Assembly: GCA_022701845.1 (NCBI GenBank)
Contig: JAKONS010000028.1
Span: forward strand, 1 to 11,096
Direction of reading: 5' to 3'
DNA length: 11,096 bases
Source of the DNA: Burkholderiaceae bacterium
GTDB lineage: Bacteria; Pseudomonadota; Gammaproteobacteria; Burkholderiales; Burkholderiaceae
Below the pieces are notes generated by a model. It searched no databases. It had not been told where the DNA came from and was given only the letters and a program-made list of their open reading frames with translations. The stretch's first letter is position 1. Each line of letters opens with the position of its first letter. Made by a program: the position numbers and the translations under genes. This document shows positions 6,861 through 11,096 of the stretch, piece by piece.

Positions 6861-7360
6861 GCGCGGTTGCCGGTATCGGGCAGCGCCATGGCGCGGGCGG
6901 TCTCGGTCTGGGCGGCGCGGAAGGCCTCCAGCCGGGCGCGCAGCGCGTCGTCGGTGCTGGCCAGCATGGCGACCGCGAACAGCGCCGCGTTGGCCGCGCC
7001 GGCGGTGCCGATGGCGAAGGTGGCGACCGGTATGCCCTTGGGCATCTGGACGATGCTGTGCAGCGAATCGACACCCTGCAGATGCCGGCTGGCGACCGGC
7101 ACGCCCAGCACCGGCACGGTGGTCTTGGCGGCCAGCATGCCCGGCAGGTGGGCGGCGCCGCCGGCGCCCGCGATGATGGCGCGCAGGCCGCGGCCGGCGG
7201 CGGCCTCGGCATAGGCGAACATGTCGTCGGGCATGCGGTGCGCCGAGACCACCCGGGCCTCGTAGCCGATGCCGAACTGCTGCAGGATTTCGGTGGCCTG
7301 CACCATGGTGTCCCAGTCGCTGCTGGACCCCATCACCACACCGACTTGAACCGGGCCCAT
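6857..7360 (-). CDS. purE: N5-carboxyaminoimidazole ribonucleotide mutase (PurE, class I)
   Basis: PurE converts N5-CAIR to CAIR, the step after PurK. The 167-residue product has the class I marks [10 protein letters not shown] (10-19), the catalytic-His segment SAHRMPDD (39-46) with His41, and the substrate loop [12 protein letters not shown] (64-75), then VPVLGVPV. The presence of PurK directly downstream agrees with class I. The open frame continues far upstream, but ATG 7360 is the start: GAGGAG lies 6 bases before it and homologues begin at this glycine/valine strand. A C-terminal extension past the core (residues about 155-167) is unremarkable. It is the first gene of the operon; a candidate -10 (TAAAAT) lies upstream. 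I see no PurR-type operator. Confidence 0.97.
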   Translation of the reverse strand: MGPVQVGVVMGSSSDWDTMVQATEILQQFGIGYEARVVSAHRMPDDMFAYAEAAAGRGLRAIIAGAGGAAHLPGMLAAKTTVPVLGVPVASRHLQGVDSLHSIVQMPKGIPVATFAIGTAGAANAALFAVAMLASTDDALRARLEAFRAAQTETARAMALPDTGNRA

Positions 7361-7386
7361 GACTGCTCCTCTGTAGAGAGCGGGCG

Positions 7387-7392
7387 ATTTTA
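7387..7392 (-). promoter_or_regulatory. Candidate -10 element of the purE-purK-sua5 operon
   Basis: On the minus strand TAAAAT (5 of 6 to TATAAT) lies 26 bases upstream of the purE ATG, leaving about 20 bases of leader containing the GAGGAG ribosome binding site. No good -35 is visible at 16-18 bases. The 93-base divergent region (7361-7453) must also hold the thioredoxin promoter; a TTGAAT at 7421-7426 has no matching -10. Confidence 0.4.
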
Positions 7393-7453
7393 CCGGCCTC
7401 CGCCGCGCCCCGAATCGTGCTTGAATCCCGCTTTTCATCCGACCCTCACAACG

Positions 7454-8341
7454 ATGATCGACGGCACCGTAGAAAACTTCGAAACCGAAGTCATCGCCGC
7501 CTCGCAGGGCGTGCCCGTCCTGGTGGATTTCTGGGCGCCCTGGTGCGGCCCGTGCAAGTCGCTCGGCCCGGTGCTGGAAAAGCTGGAGACCGACTACGAC
7601 GGCCGCTTCAAGCTGGTCAAGATCGACTCCGACCAGGAGCAGCAGCTGGCCGCCGCCTTCGGCATCCGCAGCATCCCCACCTGCGTGCTGCTGATCGACG
7701 GCCAGCCGGTCGACGGCTTCATGGGCGCGCTGCCCGAAGGCAAGGTGCGCGAGTTTCTCGACAAGCACGTTCCCGAAGCGCTCGAGGCCGAGCCGGAGCC
7801 GGAGCCCGAGCCGCAAGCGCCCGCCGAGGCCGGCCCCGAGGCCCGCCTGGAGAGCCTGCAGCAGGCGCTGGCCGCCAACCCGGCCGACGACGACGCCCGC
7901 TTCGACTACGTCAAGCTGCTGATGCAGTCGGGCCGCAGCGACGACGCCAAGGTGGCCTTCGCGCCGGTCATCGCCAAGACCGGCCTCGACCGCCGCCTCG
8001 ACGCGCTGCAGCGCTGGATGAAGGCCGACGATTTCGCCCAGACCGCCGACGCCGGCGCGATCGGCACCCGCATCGCCGCCGACCGGCGCGATTTCGCCGC
8101 CCGCTTCGACCGCGCCCAGCTGCTCATCGCCGGCCAGGCCTGGACCGACGCGATGGACGAGCTGCTGGAGATCCTGATGCGCGACAAGACCTGGAGCGAG
8201 GACCTGGCGCGCAAGACCTTCATCGCCATCCTGGAGCTGATCCAGCCGCCGCAGGTGAAGGTGGCCGACGGCCAGGTGCCGCCGGAAGACCCCACCGTGG
8301 CGACCTACCGCCGCCGCCTCAGCAGCGTCGTGCTGAGCTGA
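7454..8341 (+). CDS. Thioredoxin with TPR-like C-terminal domain (CnoX/YbbN-like co-chaperone)
   Basis: The 295-residue cytoplasmic protein joins a thioredoxin domain (about 1-107) to a helical tail of TPR type (about 129-295), the layout of YbbN/CnoX, which protects clients from oxidative damage and hands them to GroEL or DnaK. The active site is WAPWC31-G-P-C34K, a full redox pair; E. coli CnoX has SxxC instead and is a weak reductant. The cis-proline is in RSIP75TC77, with an extra cysteine two residues later. A Pro/Glu hinge (111-128, four Glu-Pro pairs in a row) separates the domains. The tail has [30 protein letters not shown], read in two halves as a TPR-like helix pair, and a second pair near [18 protein letters not shown] 7454 begins the fold directly; no clear Shine-Dalgarno is seen. 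It is divergent from purE and converges with the transporter gene with a 21-base gap lacking a hairpin. Confidence 0.93.
   Translation: MIDGTVENFETEVIAASQGVPVLVDFWAPWCGPCKSLGPVLEKLETDYDGRFKLVKIDSDQEQQLAAAFGIRSIPTCVLLIDGQPVDGFMGALPEGKVREFLDKHVPEALEAEPEPEPEPQAPAEAGPEARLESLQQALAANPADDDARFDYVKLLMQSGRSDDAKVAFAPVIAKTGLDRRLDALQRWMKADDFAQTADAGAIGTRIAADRRDFAARFDRAQLLIAGQAWTDAMDELLEILMRDKTWSEDLARKTFIAILELIQPPQVKVADGQVPPEDPTVATYRRRLSSVVLS
7790..7813 (+). repeat. Tandem GAGCCG repeat encoding the Glu-Pro hinge of the thioredoxin
   Basis: Four consecutive 6-base units (GAGCCG, GAGCCG, GAGCCC, GAGCCG) encode Glu-Pro four times. Three are identical and one differs at a third codon position. The unit keeps the frame when copies are gained or lost, so hinge length could vary between strains. 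Confidence 0.85.
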
Positions 8342-8362
8342 ACCTGCGCGCGCCCGGCCCGC

Positions 8363-9295
8363 TCACGGAACGGCAACCGGTGCCGCTGCGGCGCGCCGAT
8401 GGAATGTGTGGATCAGCAGCGCCGCGACCACCATCGCCATGCCGAGCAGTTCGTGCGCCTGCGGCAGCCGGCCCAGCGCGACGCCGATCAGCAGCGCCGA
8501 CACCGGCACCAGGTTCATGAAGGCGGTGCTGGTCACCGCGCCCAGGGTGCGCACCCCGAAGTTGAAGCCCAGCATCGCTACCGTCGACGCCACCACGCCG
8601 ATGTAGAGCAGCGCCGGCGCATGCGCTGCCACCGCCCCGGCCGGGGGCAGCGGCGCCAGCCCGAAGACGGCGGCCGCCAGCGCCGCGAGCGCCATCGGCG
8701 GCCAGGCCGCCAGCATGGTCAGCGCGGTGTACTCGAGCACGTCGAGTGCGGGAAACCGCGCCGGCCCGCGGGTGTAGAACACCCAGCCGAGGGTGCCGAG
8801 CAGCGCCAGGCCGTCGCCCAGCGCCACCGCGCTGCCGGCCGGTGTTTCGGCATGGCCCAGCAGCACGCCCGAGACGATCGCCACCCCGGCCAGCGCCAGC
8901 AGCGCGGTGGCACTGGTGACCCAGCCGGGCCGCACGCCGTCGACACCCCAGCGCACCAGCTGGGCGGTGATCGGCACCGTGGCCATGATCACCGCGCCGT
9001 GGGTGGGCACCGACAGCTTCAGCCCGGCCATCACCAGCACGCCGAACACCCCGAAGCCCAGCAGGCCCAGCACGCCCAGCGGCAGCGCGTCGCGGCGCAG
9101 CCGCTGCCAGGGGGCGCGTCCGCGCGGCGCCAGCAGCACGGCGAACACCGCCGCCGCGATGCTGTAGCGCGACAGGGTGAGCCAGACCGGATCGATATCG
9201 CGCAGCACATCCTTGCCGATGAAGAACATCAGGCCCCAGCTGCCGGTGGCGAGGACGAGGGCGACGATGCCGGGCAGGCGTGACGGTGCGGTCAT
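8363..9295 (-). CDS. EamA-family (drug/metabolite transporter superfamily) inner-membrane permease
   Basis: The 310-residue protein is almost wholly hydrophobic, with about ten transmembrane helices in two EamA repeats (roughly residues 8-140 and 155-290). The first repeat shows the typical opening ATGSWGLMFFIGKDVL, then DPVWLTLSRYSIAAAVF. The second repeat closes with GAVTSTAFMNLVPVSALLIGVALGR and a final helix before a short basic tail. Members export metabolites or amino acids; the substrate cannot be read from sequence. ATG 9295 is the only in-frame ATG before the first helix, although the bases before it are pyrimidine-rich (CTCTTCCTTCC) with no Shine-Dalgarno. It converges with the thioredoxin gene and diverges from the transglutaminase-like gene across a region with an inverted repeat. 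Confidence 0.92.
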   Translation of the reverse strand: MTAPSRLPGIVALVLATGSWGLMFFIGKDVLRDIDPVWLTLSRYSIAAAVFAVLLAPRGRAPWQRLRRDALPLGVLGLLGFGVFGVLVMAGLKLSVPTHGAVIMATVPITAQLVRWGVDGVRPGWVTSATALLALAGVAIVSGVLLGHAETPAGSAVALGDGLALLGTLGWVFYTRGPARFPALDVLEYTALTMLAAWPPMALAALAAAVFGLAPLPPAGAVAAHAPALLYIGVVASTVAMLGFNFGVRTLGAVTSTAFMNLVPVSALLIGVALGRLPQAHELLGMAMVVAALLIHTFHRRAAAAPVAVP

Positions 9296-9350
9296 GGAAG
9301 GAAGAGCCCCGAGCGGGCAGGGCCGAAAAGCGGTGGGCGGCGGCCGGGGA

Positions 9351-9356
9351 ATTATG
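9351..9356 (-). promoter_or_regulatory. Candidate -10 for the EamA transporter gene
   Basis: On the minus strand CATAAT (5 of 6 to TATAAT) lies 55 bases upstream of the transporter ATG and immediately downstream of the perfect inverted repeat at 9361-9380, which occupies most of its spacer. No consensus -35 is seen. Confidence 0.35.
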
Positions 9357-9360
9357 GAAC

Positions 9361-9380
9361 CCTCCGGGAAAACCCGGAGG
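9361..9380. promoter_or_regulatory. Perfect inverted repeat in divergent promoter region (operator or stem-loop)
   Basis: CCTCCGGG (9361-9368), spacer AAAA (9369-9372), and CCCGGAGG (9373-9380) form an exact 8-base inverted repeat. There is no T run after it on either strand, so it is not a standard terminator, and no gene ends here. Its place between divergent genes, next to a -10-like CATAAT, suggests an operator. An RNA stem-loop in the leader of either gene is the alternative. Confidence 0.6.
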
Positions 9381-9426
9381 TATGCAGGACGCGCGCCTAC
9401 TGCGCGGAGAGCGCGCCGCTGGCCGG

Positions 9427-9439
9427 GCACGGGCCGTGC
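9427..9439. repeat. Short interrupted palindrome in the same divergent region
   Basis: GCACGG (9427-9432), a single G, and CCGTGC (9434-9439) are exact inverted halves. It lies 76 bases upstream of the transglutaminase-like start. In sequence this GC-rich such a palindrome may be chance. Confidence 0.3.
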
Positions 9440-9514
9440 ATCGGCCAGACTCCCACCCTGCGCGCGCGGAGCCGCCCCGGCCGCCCCCGCCAACCCCCAG
9501 CCCATGGAGTCCCC

Positions 9515-10363
9515 TTGAGTTCCACCACCGCCCTCCGCTGCGACCTCGAGTACGAGGTTTTCAGTCCTTCGCATTTCATGCTGCACATCCAGGCAGCGCA
9601 CAGCCCCGACCAGGCGGTGGTGCAGGACTCGCTCGTCGTCACGCCGAACGTGACCGTCCGACCGTCCTGGGACGCCGGCACCGGCAACCGCGTGTTCCGC
9701 CTCGATTTCGGCCCCGGCACCCTCAACCTGCGCTACGACGCACGGGTCGAGATCCTGCGTTTCCCGATCGACCGCACCCTGCCCGAAGTCGAGGTGACCC
9801 GGGTGCCCGACCCGGTGGCCAAGTACCTGCTGCCGAGCCGCTTCTGCGAATCCGACATCCTGAGCTACGACACCCAGGGCCTGTTCGGCCAGTGGACACG
9901 CGGCTACCAGCGGGTCGACGCCATCTGCCAGTGGATCCGCGACAACATCGAATACCGCATCGGCGCCAGCGGCGCCACCACCAGCGCGGTCGACGTGTTC
10001 CGCCAGCGCTCCGGCGTCTGCCGCGATTTCGCGCACCTGCTGATCGCCTTCTGCCGGGCGCTGAACATCCCGGCGCGGCTGGTGGTGGGCTATGTGCACT
10101 TCAGCGAGCCGCCGCAGGATTTCCACGCGGTGGTCGAGGTGTGGCTGGGCGACCGCTGGGTGATGTTCGACCCGACCGCCCTGGCGCCGGTGGAAGAGGT
10201 GGTGCGGGTGGGCACCGGGCTCGATGCCAAGGACATGGCCTTCGCCACCATCTACGGCTCGATGCGCATGACCCATATGCACATCCAGGTGAATGCCGAC
10301 GGTACGCCGCCGGTCGACAACCCCGATCCGGTGCAGGCCACCGTGCGCCGCTACGGCACCTGA
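9515..10363 (+). CDS. Transglutaminase-like cysteine peptidase family protein
   Basis: The 282-residue protein has an N-terminal beta-rich region (about 1-100) like the N-terminal domain found on bacterial transglutaminase-like proteins, then a transglutaminase core. The catalytic triad is complete: Cys169 in RSGVCRDFAHL, His204 in DFHAVVEVW and Asp219 in WVMFDPT. The sequence AICQWIRDNIEYRIGASG before the cysteine is also typical. There is no signal peptide or membrane helix, so it should act in the cytoplasm, probably as a peptidase or amide hydrolase; the substrate is unknown. The start is TTG at 9515, supported by GGAG (9506-9509) five bases upstream. The ATG at 9504 is out of frame and stops at once, and the next in-frame Met is residue 22, inside the first strands. 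It stands alone, divergent from the transporter gene. Confidence 0.91.
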   Translation: MSSTTALRCDLEYEVFSPSHFMLHIQAAHSPDQAVVQDSLVVTPNVTVRPSWDAGTGNRVFRLDFGPGTLNLRYDARVEILRFPIDRTLPEVEVTRVPDPVAKYLLPSRFCESDILSYDTQGLFGQWTRGYQRVDAICQWIRDNIEYRIGASGATTSAVDVFRQRSGVCRDFAHLLIAFCRALNIPARLVVGYVHFSEPPQDFHAVVEVWLGDRWVMFDPTALAPVEEVVRVGTGLDAKDMAFATIYGSMRMTHMHIQVNADGTPPVDNPDPVQATVRRYGT

Positions 10364-10372
10364 GGATCGGCC

Positions 10373-10394
10373 ACGGCCCCCGGCCCGGGGCCGT
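10373..10394. terminator. GC-rich hairpin between two converging genes, possible terminator without U tract
   Basis: ACGGCCCC (10373-10380), loop CGGCCC (10381-10386) and GGGGCCGT (10387-10394) form a perfect 8-base stem in the 34-base gap between the stop codons of the transglutaminase-like gene and the cation transporter gene. Neither side has a T run, so it may slow polymerase or protect 3' ends instead of acting as a full intrinsic terminator. Confidence 0.5.
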
Positions 10395-10397
10395 TCG

Positions 10398-11096
10398 TCA
10401 GACCGGGTCGAGGTGCGTCATCACGCTCAGCACCGGATGCGCCCGCATCACCCGCTCGCGGGCCGCCACGGTGATGGCATGGGCGGCCTCCACCGTCAGG
10501 CTGCCGTCCACCTCCAGATGCGCATCGACCGCCAGCAGGTCGCCCAGCCGGCGGGTGCGCAGGTCGTGCACACCGGCCACGCCCGGCGTGTCGGCCAGGG
10601 TGGCCGAAATGGCGGCGACCGCTGCCTCGTCGGCGCCGCGGTCCATCAGGTCCTGCAGCGCGCCCCAGCCGAATTTCCAGCCCATGTGGCACACCATGCC
10701 GCCGACGATCAGCGCGGCCACCGGGTCCAGCAGCGGATAGCCGCAGAGGTTGCCGACGATGCCGATGCCCACCACCAGCGACGAGGCCGCGTCCGAGCGC
10801 GCATGCCAGGCATTGGCCACCAGCAATGTGGAGCGCAGCCGCTCGGCCACCCTCAGCATGTAGCGGAACAGGCCCTCCTTGGCGACCAGCGACAGCACCG
10901 CCACCACCAGCGCCACGCCGTGCACCGGCGCGATCGCGTCGGGCGTTTCCAGCCGCACCACCGCGGTGGCGATCATGCCCAGCCCCACCGCCAGCATCAG
11001 CAGGCCCAGCACCAGCGTGGCGGCGGTCTCGAAGCGGTGGTGGCCGTAGGGATGGTCGGCGTCGGCTGCCTTGCGGCTGGCCGGGCCGGCGACCAG
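10398..11096 (-). CDS. Cation diffusion facilitator (CDF) family metal exporter, N-terminus cut off by window edge
   Basis: The visible 232 residues are the C-terminal part of a proton-coupled divalent-metal exporter of the inner membrane (Zn, Co, Cd, Fe or Mn type). The frame enters at the right edge with the cytoplasmic loop DADHPYGHHRFETAA, the CDF signature between helices 2 and 3. Four further hydrophobic segments follow. The helix 5 metal-site motif is HARSDAASSLVVG (His and Asp four residues apart). The C-terminal cytoplasmic domain begins near DLMDRGADEAAVAAI and contains GVHDLRTRRLGD, HLEVDG and ends VMTHLDPV, with the histidines expected for the regulatory metal site. The N-terminal helices 1-2, with the other half of the transport site, lie outside the window, so metal specificity cannot be judged. 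A GTG at 11012 is internal, not the start. Confidence 0.94.
   Translation of the reverse strand: MVAGPASRKAADADHPYGHHRFETAATLVLGLLMLAVGLGMIATAVVRLETPDAIAPVHGVALVVAVLSLVAKEGLFRYMLRVAERLRSTLLVANAWHARSDAASSLVVGIGIVGNLCGYPLLDPVAALIVGGMVCHMGWKFGWGALQDLMDRGADEAAVAAISATLADTPGVAGVHDLRTRRLGDLLAVDAHLEVDGSLTVEAAHAITVAARERVMRAHPVLSVMTHLDPV

Noticed and set aside
4573..7212. Minus-strand open frame of about 880 codons running through the purE-purK-sua5 region in another frame
   Set aside because: It is an out-of-frame reading of the same genes, Arg/Pro/Ala-rich, with no recognisable domain or ribosome binding site.
4596..7214. Plus-strand open frame of about 870 codons opposite sua5, purK and purE
   Set aside because: It is an antisense shadow of three clearly recognised genes; the translation is His/Arg/Gly-rich with no domain, and high GC makes stop codons rare.
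7361..7453. PurR-type operator or purine riboswitch upstream of purE
   Set aside because: The region is only 93 bases, has no palindromic purine box and no room or paired stems for an aptamer with expression platform.
7361..7816. N-terminal extension of the purE frame across the thioredoxin gene
   Set aside because: A strong GAGGAG site sits 6 bases before ATG 7360 and the PurE fold begins there; the extension is antisense to thioredoxin.
9296..10282. N-terminal extension of the EamA transporter frame by several hundred codons
   Set aside because: The upstream part is antisense to the transglutaminase-like gene and is low-complexity; the transporter fold begins right after ATG 9295.
1..11096. 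Search for CRISPR arrays, insertion sequences, tRNA genes, toxin-antitoxin pairs or an unknown multi-gene defence system
   Set aside because: No direct-repeat arrays, transposase motifs, tRNA-like stems or clusters of unknown accessory genes were seen; nearly every base is assigned to known housekeeping families.

Overview
The window is a very GC-rich, gene-dense piece of bacterial chromosome. The gene order (tsaB-rimI followed by a uracil-DNA-glycosylase-like gene; purE-purK-sua5; a thioredoxin with a TPR-like tail), the protein similarities and the codon use suggest a betaproteobacterium of the Burkholderiales. This placement is inference from recalled gene content, not from a marker gene. 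I see no mobile element, phage gene, CRISPR array, rRNA or tRNA, and no stretch over 300 bases without a gene. It reads as ordinary core housekeeping sequence with a few odd proteins.

Layout. Positions 1-1984 hold a minus-strand cluster: tsaB (t6A tRNA modification), rimI (N-acetyltransferase), then a UDG-fold-like protein cut by the left edge. That protein has no cysteine in its visible 249 residues and carries an N-terminal segment resembling the psi subunit (HolD) of DNA polymerase III. Diverging from tsaB is dacB (2064-3521, +), a penicillin-binding protein 4 type carboxypeptidase. It ends at a strong bidirectional terminator (3557-3594) shared with the converging SGNH/GDSL-like lipoprotein gene (3620-4576, -), whose catalytic motifs look replaced. 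Upstream of that on the same strand is the purE-purK-sua5 operon (4656-7360, -), which joins two steps of de novo purine synthesis to the first enzyme of t6A synthesis. A 93-base divergent intergenic region separates purE from a CnoX/YbbN-like thioredoxin (7454-8341, +). This converges with an EamA-family transporter (8363-9295, -). A 219-base divergent region containing a perfect inverted repeat then leads to a transglutaminase-like protease gene (9515-10363, +). Finally a cation diffusion facilitator gene (10398-11096, -) runs off the right edge.

How the genes work together. TsaB and Sua5 both serve N6-threonylcarbamoyladenosine formation on ANN-decoding tRNAs, from two separate operons about 2.7 kb apart. 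PurE and PurK act in sequence on AIR. The other genes (cell-wall editing, redox chaperone, transporters, peptidase) are independent units arranged in alternating divergent and convergent pairs. The observations most worth a second look are the cysteine-free UDG-like/psi-like protein beside rimI and the SGNH lipoprotein that lacks its nucleophile.
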